NCBI RefSeq assembly: GCF_019429535.1
Contig: NZ_JAHXZM010000004.1
Location: 351,324 to 415,323 of the forward strand
Origin: Sphingomonas citricola
GTDB lineage: Bacteria > Pseudomonadota > Alphaproteobacteria > Sphingomonadales > Sphingomonadaceae
Direction of reading: 5' to 3'
Length of the DNA stretch: 64,000 nt
A program made the translations under genes and the position numbers. The notes beneath the pieces were generated by a model. That model was not told where the DNA came from, did no database searches, and saw only the letters and a list, made by a program, of their open reading frames with translations. Within the stretch, counting starts at the first letter, position 1; each line of letters starts with the position of its first letter. Shown one piece after another: positions 19,046-29,713 of the stretch.

Positions 19046-20800
19046 TTATTTCGCAACCGCGAGATGGTCGCGCGTGAGCGTCGCGGGCATCAATCCGCGC
19101 AACGCATTGCCGAGCAGGAATCCGTTCGTGAGGTCCTGGGGGCGCAGCACCGCCTCGCGAGCGCGGCCGGTGTCCCGCAATTCGGCGCGTAACACGCCCG
19201 GCAGCAGCGGTCCCGCCGGCGGTGTCAGCAGCATGCCGTCACGCTCGACGAACAGCGAGGTGTAGCTGCCCTCGGTCAGGGTACCGTCGGACGCTGCGAA
19301 CACCACCTCGTCGCACCCGCTGTCGCGTCGCGCGTCGTCGTAGAAGGCGCGGTCGCTGCTTTTATGGCGCAGCCGCCAGTCCGCGGGGCTGACCGGCAGC
19401 GGCACCAACGCGACCGTCAACGGCGCGGCACGCGGCGGCGGCAGCGGTGACACCTGGATCGATACCGCGCCGCTTTTCGCGAGCGTCATCCGCACGCGCG
19501 CGGCCTTGCGCAGCCGGAAGGTCGCGGCTTGCAATTCGTTGCGTGCGTCGTGGCGATCGAATGCGAAACCGAGCGCGGCGGCGCTCGTCTTCATCCGTTC
19601 GAGGTGCCGCTCGATCAGCGCGATCCCCTCCATCGGGTCGAACGCCATCGTCTCGATCAGGTCGAACGTGCGCGCGCCGCGCGCGAGGAACGCGCCCTTC
19701 GCCAGCGCTTCGTCCCATTCGGCGTCGGCGGTCGAATCGGCAACGATCCCACCGCCGAGCCCGATCCTCGCGCCGGTATTGTCGGCGTGAAGCGCGAGGG
19801 TGCGGATCGCGACGTTGAACATCGCGTCGCCGTTCGCGTCGATCCGCCCGATCGCGCCGGTGTAGAGCCCGCGCGCATCCCCCTCGATCTGCCCCAGCGC
19901 CTCGATGGCGCGCAGCTTGGGCGCGCCGGTGATTGATCCGCACGGAAACAGCGCGCCGAGCACGTCGACCGCATCGGTGCCGGGATGCCGCGTCGCGGTG
20001 ACGGTGGAGGTCATCTGGTGGACGGTCGGGTAGCGTTCCAGCGCGAACAGCTCTGGCACCGCGACGCTGCCCGCCACGGCGACGCGCGACAGGTCGTTGC
20101 GCATCAGGTCGACGATCATCAGATTCTCGGCCCGCTGTTTCGGGTCCTGCGCCAATGCGGCGGCAGCGGCATCGTCGGCGCGCGGCTCGGCGAGGCGCGG
20201 CGCGGTGCCCTTCATCGGGCGACAGGTGAGGCGGTCTCCCTCCAGCGCGAAGAACAGTTCGGGCGAGAACGACAGGAACGTCGCCTCGCCCGTGTCGACG
20301 ATCGCGCTCCATCCGCCTCGCGTCGCCGCGCGCAGCCGCGCGTAGAGCGCGAAGGGGTCGCCCATCACTGGCACGTCGGCGCGGAAGGTCAGGTTCGCCT
20401 GATACAGATCGCCCGCCGCGATCAACGCCTGCACGGCGGCGAACATCGCGTCATAGTCGGCGCGCGTCACCCGCGGCTCGAGCGCGCCGATCCACGCGCC
20501 GGCGGGGTCGGGCAGCAGCGCCGCCACGTCGACCGTCTCATATCGGTCGAACAGACCGAACCACGCGAGCGGTGCGTCGCCATGCCGCGTCGCGGCCGCG
20601 CGCGGTTCGAACGCGCCGCCTGCCTCGTACGACACGAACCCCGCCGCGTCGCCGTCGTGCGCGCGCACCGCCGCCAGGACGGGGGCGACCTCCGCCACAC
20701 TGTGCGCCGCCACCACGGTTCGGGGATTGCGATACAATCGCGCCGTCGCGCCGCCCTCGCGCGCGTCGTCCAACAGGACAAAGGGTGGCGAAATCCGCAT
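19046..20800 (-). CDS. pabB: Aminodeoxychorismate synthase component I fused to a PabC-like lyase
   Basis: This 584-residue fusion catalyses two steps of p-aminobenzoate synthesis for folate. Residues about 1-370 are PabB, with the chorismate-binding motifs GDLYQANLT, RPMKGTAPR, DLMRNDLSRVA and FPCGSITGAPK. Residues about 385-584 are an aminotransferase class IV (aminodeoxychorismate lyase) domain with KSSDRAFYDDAR, SDGTLTEGSYTSLFV and GVLRAELRD. The synthase also needs a glutamine amidotransferase (PabA), not encoded nearby. The start at 20800 gives MRISPPFVLLDDAREG, normal for the family. It is divergent from the MBL hydrolase gene. Confidence 0.93.
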   Translation of the reverse strand: MRISPPFVLLDDAREGGATARLYRNPRTVVAAHSVAEVAPVLAAVRAHDGDAAGFVSYEAGGAFEPRAAATRHGDAPLAWFGLFDRYETVDVAALLPDPAGAWIGALEPRVTRADYDAMFAAVQALIAAGDLYQANLTFRADVPVMGDPFALYARLRAATRGGWSAIVDTGEATFLSFSPELFFALEGDRLTCRPMKGTAPRLAEPRADDAAAAALAQDPKQRAENLMIVDLMRNDLSRVAVAGSVAVPELFALERYPTVHQMTSTVTATRHPGTDAVDVLGALFPCGSITGAPKLRAIEALGQIEGDARGLYTGAIGRIDANGDAMFNVAIRTLALHADNTGARIGLGGGIVADSTADAEWDEALAKGAFLARGARTFDLIETMAFDPMEGIALIERHLERMKTSAAALGFAFDRHDARNELQAATFRLRKAARVRMTLAKSGAVSIQVSPLPPPRAAPLTVALVPLPVSPADWRLRHKSSDRAFYDDARRDSGCDEVVFAASDGTLTEGSYTSLFVERDGMLLTPPAGPLLPGVLRAELRDTGRAREAVLRPQDLTNGFLLGNALRGLMPATLTRDHLAVAK

Positions 20801-20950
20801 CTCTCCTGCGTGATGCCCGCGCGACCGGGTGGCGGCAAGCGCGCACGCGCGGCTTTTCGGCGCCGACCTGACGCGTTAACCCCGATTGTGCGCGTGTTCG
20901 GCAGCGCCCGTCGCTGCCACACCGTCGCTCAACCGATGCGAGACCCGACC

Positions 20951-21613
20951 ATGACCACCGACACGCCCCCCTTACGCGCCGCAATCATCCCCGTGACCGC
21001 GATCGAGCAGAATTGCACGCTGATCTGGTGCACCAGGACGATGCGCGCCGCGGTTATCGACCCGGGCGGCGACCTGCCGCGGATCAAGGCCGCGATCGAG
21101 CAGGCGGGCGTCACGGTCGAGAAGGTGCTGCTCACCCACGGCCACATCGATCACGCGGGTGAGGCGCGCCCGCTCGCCGACGAAATGGGGGTGAAGATCG
21201 AGGGGCCGCACGAGGACGATCGTTTCTGGCTCGCGCGGCTGGAGGACGACGGGCGGCAATGGGGCATCCGCGGGGTCAATACCGAATCGGACCACTGGCT
21301 CGTCGATGGCGACACCGTGACCGTCGGCGACCTGACGCTCGACGTCTATCACACCCCCGGCCACACCGCGGGCCACGTCATCTTCCATCACGCGCCGTCA
21401 CGTTTCGCGCAGGTGGGCGACGTGCTTTTCCAGGGCTCGGTCGGGCGTACCGACCTGCCGCAGGGCAATCACAAGCAGCTGATCGAATCGATCGTCACCA
21501 AATTGTGGCCGCTGGGCGATACGCACTTCATCCCGGGTCACGGCAAACCCAGCACGTTCGCGCACGAACGGCGCCACAACATGTTCGTCAGCGACGCGGC
21601 GCTCGCAGCCTGA
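20951..21613 (+). CDS. MBL-fold metallo-hydrolase (YcbL/glyoxalase II-like)
   Basis: This 220-residue single-domain metallo-beta-lactamase-fold protein has the metal motif THGHIDHAG, the downstream HTPGHTAGHV histidine, GDVLFQGSVGRTDLPQG with the bridging Asp, and a final IPGHGKPST histidine. These are all seven metal ligands of the dinuclear site. The sequence is closest to the YcbL class, which hydrolyses thioesters such as S-lactoylglutathione. ATG 20951 is used; ATG 20936 would add five residues and neither has a clear ribosome site. The neighbours are unrelated. Confidence 0.9.
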   Translation: MTTDTPPLRAAIIPVTAIEQNCTLIWCTRTMRAAVIDPGGDLPRIKAAIEQAGVTVEKVLLTHGHIDHAGEARPLADEMGVKIEGPHEDDRFWLARLEDDGRQWGIRGVNTESDHWLVDGDTVTVGDLTLDVYHTPGHTAGHVIFHHAPSRFAQVGDVLFQGSVGRTDLPQGNHKQLIESIVTKLWPLGDTHFIPGHGKPSTFAHERRHNMFVSDAALAA

Positions 21614-21646
21614 CCTGCAAACGCGACTCGCGGCGGCGAGTCGCGT

Positions 21647-22090
21647 TCACCCGCGCGAGGCGTCGATCGGGACCGTGGTGATCGCACCGGTCGTCGCGTG
21701 ATAATTGCCGTAGACCAGCACCAGCGCCCACACGGCCAGCGCCGCCATCACGGTCCACGTCCCGCCGATCCCGCCCGCGCGCAGCGGGTTGGGGGCGGGG
21801 CGGTCCATTCCGAGCCCGTGCGCGACCCGCGCGACGACGAACACCGCGCCTGCGACCCACAACCACGTCGTCGATCCGCCCGCCAGTTCGATCGCGGCGA
21901 GCAGGATCAGCACGAACGGCGCATATTCGACGAAATTGGCATGCGCGCGTACCGCCGCCAGCAGCGGTGCATTCCCGCCGTCACCGATCATCACCTTTCC
22001 CTTGATGCGCCGCTGCGACACGCGCAGCGCGAGCCAGATGTTGATCACGGCGCAGGCCGCGGCGATCGTCAGCGTCATCGGCAACAGCAT
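21647..22090 (-). CDS. MAPEG family membrane protein
   Basis: The 147-residue protein has four hydrophobic segments. After the first comes ALRVSQRRIKGKVMIGDGGN, then the family core AAVRAHANFVEYAPFVLILL and VARVAHGLGM. MAPEG proteins (membrane-associated eicosanoid and glutathione metabolism) bind glutathione; bacterial members are mostly uncharacterised glutathione transferases. The ATG at 22090 has AAGGGGAGAA just upstream. The gene converges with the MBL hydrolase, which may also act on glutathione thioesters; that link is suggestive only. Confidence 0.9.
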   Translation of the reverse strand: MLLPMTLTIAAACAVINIWLALRVSQRRIKGKVMIGDGGNAPLLAAVRAHANFVEYAPFVLILLAAIELAGGSTTWLWVAGAVFVVARVAHGLGMDRPAPNPLRAGGIGGTWTVMAALAVWALVLVYGNYHATTGAITTVPIDASRG

Positions 22091-22292
22091 CGATTCTCCC
22101 CTTCTTGGTCGTTGAACAGCGTGACATTCCCCTCATCGGGTTGCAACGCGGGCAGAATTGGCTATAGGCGCGTCACTTCGCGATGCGTGCCGATATGCGG
22201 CTGCCTGCCGCGGCCGCCCTCGTGCCGGTCGTTCGGGCGACCTGCACGGCACGACTCGTTCAAACACGTAACACTTGGATCAAGGTGCCGAA

Positions 22293-22472
22293 ATGGCCGT
22301 CCCTAAGCGAAAGACTTCCCCCTCACGCCGTGGCATGCGCCGCTCGCACGACGCGCTGTCGATCTCGGCGTTTCAGGAATGCCCGAACTGCGGCGAACTG
22401 AAGCGTCCGCACAACCTGTGCACGGCGTGCGGTCACTACAACGGTCGCGAGATCGTCTCGGTCGAGGGCTGA
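22293..22472 (+). CDS. rpmF: 50S ribosomal protein L32
   Basis: The 59-residue protein starts [20 protein letters not shown] and carries the zinc-ribbon pattern [18 protein letters not shown] with all four cysteines, so it is the zinc-binding (C+) form of L32. It sits directly before plsX and fabH, the arrangement widespread in proteobacteria that links ribosome and lipid synthesis. A hairpin (22481-22503) lies between rpmF and plsX and may reduce read-through. Confidence 0.98.
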   Translation: MAVPKRKTSPSRRGMRRSHDALSISAFQECPNCGELKRPHNLCTACGHYNGREIVSVEG

Positions 22473-22480
22473 ACCGCCCC

Positions 22481-22503
22481 GCGCGGACCCTTGTTGTCCG
22501 CGC
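22481..22503 (+). terminator. Hairpin between rpmF and plsX
   Basis: GCGCGGAC (22481-22488) and GTCCGCGC (22496-22503) form a perfect 8-bp stem, loop CCTTGTT, 8 nt after the rpmF stop. It lacks a T-tract, so it may act as a partial terminator or an mRNA-processing/stability site. Confidence 0.5.
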
Positions 22504-22542
22504 CCGCGTTTATTGGCGCGTTTGATTGGAGTGACCCGTCCC

Positions 22543-23577
22543 ATGTCCGACAGTTCCGTGATCGCCATCGATGCGATGGGCGGTGACAAGGGGCTGGAGG
22601 TCATGCTGGCGGGCGTCGCGCGTGCGCGTCGCCTCCACGATGGCCTGCGCTTCCTGCTCGTCGGCGACGAAGCGTCGATCCGCGCCGGTCTCACGCGTCA
22701 CCCGAACCTGTCGCAGGCCTCCGAGGTCATCCACGCCGCCGACGTGATCGCGGGCGAGGAGAAGCCGAGCCAGGCGCTGCGCCGCGCGAAGACCTCGTCG
22801 ATGGGCGTCGCGATCAACTGCGTGAAGCAGGGTCGCGCCGGTGCCGCGGTGTCGTCGGGCAACACCGGCGCGCTGATGGCGATGGCGAAGCTGTCGCTGC
22901 GCACGATGCCCGGTATCGATCGTCCCGCGCTCGCCGCACTGCTGCCAACACTCGGCGACAATGATGTCGTGATGCTCGATCTCGGCGCGAATACCGAGTG
23001 TGACGCGCGCAATCTGACGCAATTCGCGGTGATGGGCGCGGCCTATGCCCGCATCGTGCTCGAACTCGACCGCCCGCGCGTCGCATTGCTCAACATCGGC
23101 AGCGAGGATCAGAAGGGCACCGGCGAGATAAAGGACGCAGCGCAGATGCTGCGCGCCGCCACTCACCTGCCGATGGACTTCACCGGTTTCGTCGAGGGCG
23201 ACCGCCTCTCGCGCGGCGAGCATGACGTGATCGTCACTGACGGTTTCTCGGGCAACATCGCGCTCAAGACCGCGGAAGGCACCGCGCGCTTCGTCGCCGA
23301 CCTGCTGCGCCGCGCCTTTTCCAGTTCCGCGCGCTCGAAGATCGGCTTCCTGATCTCGCGCCCGGCGACCGATCTGCTGCGCAACCATCTCGATCCGAAC
23401 AATCACAATGGCGCGGTCTTCCTCGGGTTGAACGGCCTGGTGCTGAAAAGCCACGGCAGCGCGAACGAGATCGGGGTCGCGACCGCGATCGGAAACGCCG
23501 CCAAGATGGTGAAGTCCGACCTCGCTCGCCGCATCGCCGAGGATCTGAGCAACATCGACGCGAAGGCTGCCGCATGA
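22543..23577 (+). CDS. plsX: Phosphate acyltransferase PlsX
   Basis: PlsX makes acyl-phosphate from acyl-ACP, the first committed intermediate of phospholipid synthesis in most bacteria. The 344-residue protein has the [19 protein letters not shown] start, [21 protein letters not shown] and [15 protein letters not shown] motifs in the usual order. The ATG at 22543 is preceded by GGAG about 11 nt upstream. Its stop overlaps the fabH start (ATGA), so PlsX and FabH are translationally coupled. Confidence 0.98.
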   Translation: MSDSSVIAIDAMGGDKGLEVMLAGVARARRLHDGLRFLLVGDEASIRAGLTRHPNLSQASEVIHAADVIAGEEKPSQALRRAKTSSMGVAINCVKQGRAGAAVSSGNTGALMAMAKLSLRTMPGIDRPALAALLPTLGDNDVVMLDLGANTECDARNLTQFAVMGAAYARIVLELDRPRVALLNIGSEDQKGTGEIKDAAQMLRAATHLPMDFTGFVEGDRLSRGEHDVIVTDGFSGNIALKTAEGTARFVADLLRRAFSSSARSKIGFLISRPATDLLRNHLDPNNHNGAVFLGLNGLVLKSHGSANEIGVATAIGNAAKMVKSDLARRIAEDLSNIDAKAAA

Positions 23578-24554
23578 TCCGCTCGGTTCTCCTCGGTACC
23601 GGCTCGGCGCTTCCCGCACGGCGCGTGTCGAACGCCGAACTCGCCCAACAGGTCGACACCAGCGACGAGTGGATCGTCGAGCGTACCGGCATCCGTTTCC
23701 GTCACCTGGCCGGCCCCAACGAGACGACCGCGACGCTTGCGTACGATGCGTCGAAGGCCGCGCTCGCCGCCGCGGGGCTGGCCGCGCAGGACATCGACCT
23801 GATCGTCCTCGCGACTGCGACGCCCGATCAGACTTTTCCCGCCACCGCGACCAAGGTGCAGGCGTTGCTCGGCATCGACGATTGCGTCGCATTCGACGTC
23901 GCCGCGGTCTGCTCGGGCTTCCTTTACGCGGTGCAGGTCGCGGACAGCATGATCCGCGCCGGGGCACACCGCCGTGCGCTGGTGATCGGCGCCGAGACGT
24001 TCAGCCGCATCCTCGACTGGGAGGATCGCACCACCTGCGTGCTGTTCGGTGACGGCGCGGGCGCGATCGTGCTCGAGGCGCAGGACAGCGCCGACGACGT
24101 GACCAGCCCCGATGCGCGCGGCATCCTCGCAGCGAAGCTCCACGCCGACGGGCGCCACAACGAACTGCTCTACGTCGACGGTGGCCCGTCCACGACCGGC
24201 ACGGTCGGCAAGCTGCGCATGAAGGGCCGCGAGGTGTTCCGCCACGCCGTCACCAATCTGGCGGCGGTGATGGCGGAGGCGCTCAAGGACATCGACCTGA
24301 CGCCCGACGACATCGACTGGGTCGTTCCGCACCAGGCGAACGCGCGCATCCTCGATGCGACCGCGCGCAAGCTGTCACTGCCCGCCGAGCGGGTCGTTGT
24401 GACGGTCGATCAACACGCCAATACCTCGGCCGCGTCGGTGCCGCTCGCGCTCGACACCGCGGTGCGCGATGGGCGCATCCAGCCCGGTCACCTCGTCGTG
24501 CTGGAGGCGATGGGCGGCGGCTTCACCTGGGGTGCGGCGGTCCTGCGCTACTGA
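23574..24554 (+). CDS. fabH: 3-oxoacyl-ACP synthase III (FabH)
   Basis: FabH condenses acetyl-CoA with malonyl-ACP to begin fatty-acid synthesis. The 326-residue protein has the catalytic triad: Cys113 (AAVCSGF), a His in VPHQANARI, and an Asn in [25 protein letters not shown] and GGGFTWGA complete the signature. Its ATG overlaps the plsX stop by four bases. ihfA follows after 95 nt, probably from its own promoter. Confidence 0.98.
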   Translation: MIRSVLLGTGSALPARRVSNAELAQQVDTSDEWIVERTGIRFRHLAGPNETTATLAYDASKAALAAAGLAAQDIDLIVLATATPDQTFPATATKVQALLGIDDCVAFDVAAVCSGFLYAVQVADSMIRAGAHRRALVIGAETFSRILDWEDRTTCVLFGDGAGAIVLEAQDSADDVTSPDARGILAAKLHADGRHNELLYVDGGPSTTGTVGKLRMKGREVFRHAVTNLAAVMAEALKDIDLTPDDIDWVVPHQANARILDATARKLSLPAERVVVTVDQHANTSAASVPLALDTAVRDGRIQPGHLVVLEAMGGGFTWGAAVLRY

Positions 24555-24649
24555 CGGTTCGTGCCGTTATGGGTATGTCTGCCTAGTCGACAAAGCCGTT
24601 TGGGCTTTATACCACCGGAAACGAAGGTTTAATTGGGGGACCGACGAGC

Positions 24650-24949
24650 ATGACGGACGCGGGCACGCTGACACGGGCCGATCTGGCCGAGGCGCTGCAC
24701 AAGCAGATCGGCCTCTCGCGCGCCGATTCCGCCCGCGTGGTCGAGCAGATCCTCGCCAAGATGTGCGAAGCGCTGTCGCACGGCGAGAACGTCAAGATCT
24801 CGGGCTTCGGCACCTTCGTGTTGCGCGACAAGGGGGAGCGGATCGGCCGCAATCCCAAGACCGGCGTCGAGGTGCCGATCGCGCCGCGCCGCGTGCTTAC
24901 CTTCCGTGCCAGCCAGATGATGCGTGAGCGCATCATGTCGGCGGACTGA
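24650..24949 (+). CDS. ihfA: Integration host factor subunit alpha
   Basis: This 99-residue HU/IHF-fold DNA-bending protein has the conserved [28 protein letters not shown] and [17 protein letters not shown] segments, with the Arg-rich arm (RNPKTG) that inserts Pro in the minor groove. IHF bends specific DNA in replication, recombination and transcription. It is followed after 23 nt by a MerR-family gene, an arrangement common in alphaproteobacteria. Confidence 0.96.
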   Translation: MTDAGTLTRADLAEALHKQIGLSRADSARVVEQILAKMCEALSHGENVKISGFGTFVLRDKGERIGRNPKTGVEVPIAPRRVLTFRASQMMRERIMSAD

Positions 24950-24972
24950 TCCGGCAAACGGATCATGCGCCG

Positions 24973-25404
24973 GTGACCACCGCGGGCGAACGCAGGGGGA
25001 ATAGCGGCAGCGGCGCTGCCCCGGCGAAGGCCGATACTGCGTTCCGCACCATCGGCGAGGTCACGCAGCTGACCGGGGTCGCCGCGCATATCCTGCGGTA
25101 CTGGGAAGGGCGCTTTCCCCAGCTCAGGCCCATCACCCGCGCGGGCAACCGTCGCTATTATCGCCCCGGCGACGTTGCGCTGGTGCAGCGGATCGATCGC
25201 CTGCTCAACCACGAAGGCTATACGGTCCGCGGCGTCCAGCAATTGCTGTCGGGCGAGCGCACACCGACCGCATCCGCGCCGACCTCGACGTCAGCCGGTG
25301 CACCGCCACCCGCCGCGCCGATCGCGACCGTCCTGCCCGACACGCTCGACGCGATCCGCCTGATCCGCGACTATCTGCGCGAGTCGCTGGACGCTGACGG
25401 GTAA
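24973..25404 (+). CDS. MerR family transcriptional regulator
   Basis: This 143-residue protein has a MerR-type winged-helix domain at about 25-95 (FRTIGEVTQLTGVAAHILRYWEGRFPQLRP, then GNRRYYRPGDVALVQRIDRLLNHEGYT), a Pro/Ala/Thr-rich linker and a short C-terminal helix. It lacks the cysteines of metal-sensing members, so its signal is unknown. It starts with GTG at 24973 just after ihfA; this ihfA-merR pair is typical for the group. Its short hairpin at 25414-25430 may separate it from the convergent dioxygenase gene. Confidence 0.9.
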   Translation: MTTAGERRGNSGSGAAPAKADTAFRTIGEVTQLTGVAAHILRYWEGRFPQLRPITRAGNRRYYRPGDVALVQRIDRLLNHEGYTVRGVQQLLSGERTPTASAPTSTSAGAPPPAAPIATVLPDTLDAIRLIRDYLRESLDADG

Positions 25405-25438
25405 GGGGCAGGTGCCGGCCGTCACCCGGCGGCTTTGC

Positions 25439-26110
25439 TCACACGCCGAGCCAGTCGAGCCCGCCCGGCAAAGCCTGCGCCGCATAGTCGAGTTGCAGCA
25501 CGCGCCTGTGTCGCTGCCCGATACTCGCGGCCGAGGCATGGAGGATCGGGGTCGCGTAGGCCCAAATGTCCCCCGCGTCGGCCAGGCATGTCCGCGTCCC
25601 GCACCGTGCCACGGCAGCGGCGATGTCAGGCTCGGCGACGAGACCGAGCCGATGCGATCCCGGCGCGACTAACAGCGGCGCGTTGTCCGCCGGCACGTCG
25701 TCGAGATGGACCCGCAACGTCACCATCCTCTGGATCACCGCGAACGGCGGCTGGACGTGGAGGATGCCCTGCTTGATCGTCCACGGGCCAAAGCCGCACG
25801 TCTCGTGCCGTTCGCGTACGGCAATCGTGCGATCCTGATGCCAGCCGAGCGACCAATTGGCCTGCGGTGTCTTGTCGAACATGATCGCCCGGACGGGTCG
25901 GGCGCCGTCGCGGAGATAGCGGGCGGCAACCGCGGCGATCGCGCCGTGGTGAACCAAATCAGTCAGCGCCGGCTGACCGTGCAGACGCGTGCCGCCGCGA
26001 TGTGGCGGCACGTCGTCGGCAAGCGCGTGTAGTTCGGAGAGCAACGGCAATGCCGCGCCAGCGTGCAGGGCGAAGCCGTCGATTGTCATCGTGGGAGAGG
26101 GGGATGCCAT
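25439..26110 (-). CDS. Phytanoyl-CoA dioxygenase (PhyH)-like protein
   Basis: This 223-residue protein resembles Fe(II)/2-oxoglutarate-dependent dioxygenases of the PhyH group. The metal HxD is in LGWHQDRTI; a candidate distal histidine is in PILHASAAS, followed by the basic HRRVLQLDY that can bind 2-oxoglutarate; LVAPGSHRLG is typical of the fold. The substrate is unknown. ATG 26110 is used, though 26089 is possible; neither has a ribosome site. The frame stays open upstream to 26422, but that part is low-complexity and overlaps a hairpin cluster, so it is left out. Confidence 0.8.
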   Translation of the reverse strand: MASPSPTMTIDGFALHAGAALPLLSELHALADDVPPHRGGTRLHGQPALTDLVHHGAIAAVAARYLRDGARPVRAIMFDKTPQANWSLGWHQDRTIAVRERHETCGFGPWTIKQGILHVQPPFAVIQRMVTLRVHLDDVPADNAPLLVAPGSHRLGLVAEPDIAAAVARCGTRTCLADAGDIWAYATPILHASAASIGQRHRRVLQLDYAAQALPGGLDWLGV

Positions 26111-26425
26111 CAGCGAAACAACGTGACGCGCTGCGCGTGACGTATCAAGCGATTGACTGCGTTCGCATCGCTTCTGACGCCAAATCCGATGCTCGGACGC
26201 AGCCCTTCCCCGCCGCAACATAAAAAGCGTCTGCGCTTGAGCGGCAGTTTCGCTGGCAGATTGCGAGGCAGGCAGACTGGCCACCCGCGGCCCGCGTAAT
26301 CGCAGCGACGCGGGAGCAAGTCCCGCGTCGTCGGTCGCGGCTGTGGCCGCGCCGGCCGGGCGGATGGATGCCGCCTGCGTTCGGCGCGGCGGCACCGGCG
26401 GGGTCGGGACCCCGCCTTCCATCCT
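26111..26425. other. Intergenic hairpin-rich stretch between phyH-like gene and etfA
   Basis: No gene seen. Two strong perfect inverted repeats occur: CGACGCGGGA-GCAAG-TCCCGCGTCG (26306-26330) and GGCGGGGTC-GG-GACCCCGCC (26397-26416), with smaller ones (GCGGC/GCCGC, 26337-26350) between. The last lies 10 nt beyond the etfA stop and may act as a terminator, though no T-tract follows. Confidence 0.6.
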
Positions 26426-27355
26426 TTACAGCTTCTCGGTCAGTTCCGGCACGACCTTGAACAGGTCGCCGACCAGGCCGATGTCCGCGACCTGGAAGAT
26501 CGGCGCGTCCTCGTCCTTGTTGATCGCGATGATCGTCTTCGAGTCCTTCATGCCGGCCAGATGCTGGATCGCGCCCGAGATGCCGACCGCGACATAGACT
26601 TCGGGCGCGACGATCTTGCCCGTCTGCCCGACCTGATAGTCGTTGGGTACGAACCCCGCATCCACCGCCGCGCGGCTCGCGCCGACGCCGGCGTGCAGCT
26701 TGTCGGCGAGCGGCTCGATCAGCTCGTGGAATTTCTCGCCCGAGCCAAGTGCGCGCCCGCCCGAGACGATGATCTTGGCGCTGGTCAGTTCGGGCCGCTC
26801 GGACTTGGCGAGTTCCTGCGTCTCGAACGTCGCCAGGCCCTTGTCGCCGGTCGAGGCAACCGCCTCGATCTCGCCCGAGCCACCCTCGGTCGCGGCCTTG
26901 TCGAACGCCGTGCCGCGCACGGTGATGACCTTCTTCGCGTCCTTGGTCTGCACGGTCGCGATCGCGTTGCCGGCGTAGATCGGCCGCGTGAAGGTGTCCT
27001 CGCCCTCGACCGACAGGATGTCGCTGATCTGCATCACGTCGAGCAGCGCTGCGACGCGCGGCGCGATCGCCTTGCCGCTCGAGGTTGCGGGGGCGACGAA
27101 TGCGTCGTGATGGCCCATCAGCTCGACGACGAGCGGCGCGACATTCTCGGCGAGCGCGTGTGCGAACGCCGCGTCGTCGGCGACGTGGACCTTGCCGACG
27201 CCCGCGATCTTCGCTGCCGCCTGTGCCGCACCGTCGACGCCTTCGCCGGCGACGAGGAGGTGAACCTCGCCCAATTTGGACGCCGCGGTCACCGCCGACA
27301 GCGTCGCATCCTTGACGGTCTGCCCGTCGTGCTCGACCCAAACCAGAGTCTTCAT
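26426..27355 (-). CDS. etfA: Electron transfer flavoprotein subunit alpha
   Basis: The 309-residue ETF alpha subunit binds FAD and passes electrons from acyl-CoA and other dehydrogenases to ETF-ubiquinone oxidoreductase. The C-terminal FAD-binding signature is present: [15 protein letters not shown], then [43 protein letters not shown]. The ATG at 27355 follows GAGAGGA. etfB lies 21 nt upstream in the same operon. Confidence 0.97.
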   Translation of the reverse strand: MKTLVWVEHDGQTVKDATLSAVTAASKLGEVHLLVAGEGVDGAAQAAAKIAGVGKVHVADDAAFAHALAENVAPLVVELMGHHDAFVAPATSSGKAIAPRVAALLDVMQISDILSVEGEDTFTRPIYAGNAIATVQTKDAKKVITVRGTAFDKAATEGGSGEIEAVASTGDKGLATFETQELAKSERPELTSAKIIVSGGRALGSGEKFHELIEPLADKLHAGVGASRAAVDAGFVPNDYQVGQTGKIVAPEVYVAVGISGAIQHLAGMKDSKTIIAINKDEDAPIFQVADIGLVGDLFKVVPELTEKL

Positions 27356-27376
27356 GGCTTCAGATCCTCTCAGGAG

Positions 27377-28126
27377 TTAGTTGGCGATGCCCATCGACTT
27401 GAGCTTGCCGACGAGCTCGTCGACGTCGGCGACCTTGATGCCGGCCTGACGCTTCGCGGGTTCGACCACCTTCAACGTGGTGAGGCGCGGGCTCACGTCG
27501 ACGCCGTAATCGGCCGGCGTCTTCTGCGCCATCGGCTTCGACTTCGCCTTCATGATGTTGGGCAGGCTCGCGTAGCGCGGTTCGTTCAACCGCAGGTCGG
27601 TCGTCACGATCGCGGGCAGCTTGTAGGTGTCGGTCTCGAGTCCACCGTCGACCTCGCGGACGACCTTGGCGCTGTCCGCGGACAGTTCGATCTTCGACGC
27701 CGCGGTCGCCTGACCCCAGCCGAGGAGCCCCGCGAGCATCTGGCCCGTCTGGTTATTGTCGTCGTCGATCGCCTGCTTGCCCAGGATGACGAGGCTCGGC
27801 TGCTCTTCCTCGACGATCTTCGCCAGCAGCTTGGCGACGCCCAGAGGCTCGACCTTGCCCTCGGCGACGACCAGCACCGCGCGGTCAGCACCCATGGCGA
27901 GCGCAGTGCGCAGCGTTTCCTGCGCCTTCTGCTCGCCGATCGACACCGCGACGATCTCGGTCACGACGCCCTTTTCCTTCAGGCGGATCGCTTCCTCGAC
28001 CGCGATCTCGTCGAACGGGTTCATGCTCATCTTGACGTTCGCCAGATCGACGCCCGACCCGTCCGCCTTCACGCGGGGCTTCACGTTGTAGTCAAGCACG
28101 CGCTTGACCGGCACCAGCACCTTCAT
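27377..28126 (-). CDS. etfB: Electron transfer flavoprotein subunit beta
   Basis: The 249-residue beta subunit, which binds AMP and pairs with ETF alpha, begins [20 protein letters not shown]. It has [41 protein letters not shown] and the recognition loop [18 protein letters not shown], the signature segment of ETF beta. GAAGAGGAG precedes the ATG. It is the first gene of etfBA; a terminator for sucC lies 130 nt upstream, so etfBA probably has its own promoter. Confidence 0.97.
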   Translation of the reverse strand: MKVLVPVKRVLDYNVKPRVKADGSGVDLANVKMSMNPFDEIAVEEAIRLKEKGVVTEIVAVSIGEQKAQETLRTALAMGADRAVLVVAEGKVEPLGVAKLLAKIVEEEQPSLVILGKQAIDDDNNQTGQMLAGLLGWGQATAASKIELSADSAKVVREVDGGLETDTYKLPAIVTTDLRLNEPRYASLPNIMKAKSKPMAQKTPADYGVDVSPRLTTLKVVEPAKRQAGIKVADVDELVGKLKSMGIAN

Positions 28127-28260
28127 CGGAGCTCCTCTTCCATACTTTGCGCGCCTGTGTCGGCGATCCAATTGGCGATTTTCGGTCGTTTTCGCAAGTG
28201 CGGTATGGTGGCCAGCCCGCAATCGCGCCGTGCCGTAGCGGCATCCGGCGCATCAACGAA

Positions 28261-28292
28261 GAAGGGGCCGGACGTTTCCGCCCGACCCCTTC
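28261..28292 (-). terminator. Intrinsic terminator after sucC
   Basis: On the minus strand GAAGGGGTCGGGCG (28292-28279) pairs with CGTCCGGCCCCTTC (28274-28261), 14 bp with G-U pairs, around a GAAA tetraloop, followed by TTCGTTG. It separates sucC from etfBA. Confidence 0.85.
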
Positions 28293-28317
28293 CGACTCGA
28301 TCAGTGATGACGCGGGA

Positions 28318-29517
<1,200 letters not shown>

Positions 29518-29713
29518 GGGGACGCCTCTCCAGATGGTGGCGGGTGGAAACGCTTTGGGGTGTCCTAAGCACAGCGGGCGCGAGGAATCCACCCCGCAGC
29601 ACCCATTCTTCACGGCTGATGCGACTGCGAAACGTTTGCAAATAAAACAAATGGGCAGATCATGTGCTTATCGACGGCACGGCTCTACTCGTGGGTTGCC
29701 ATTCTGTTCGCCG

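Noticed and set aside
26111..26422. N-terminal extension of the PhyH-like protein up to 26422
   Set aside because: The extra residues are low-complexity, lack a plausible start site and overlap hairpins; the family length fits a start at 26110 or 26089.
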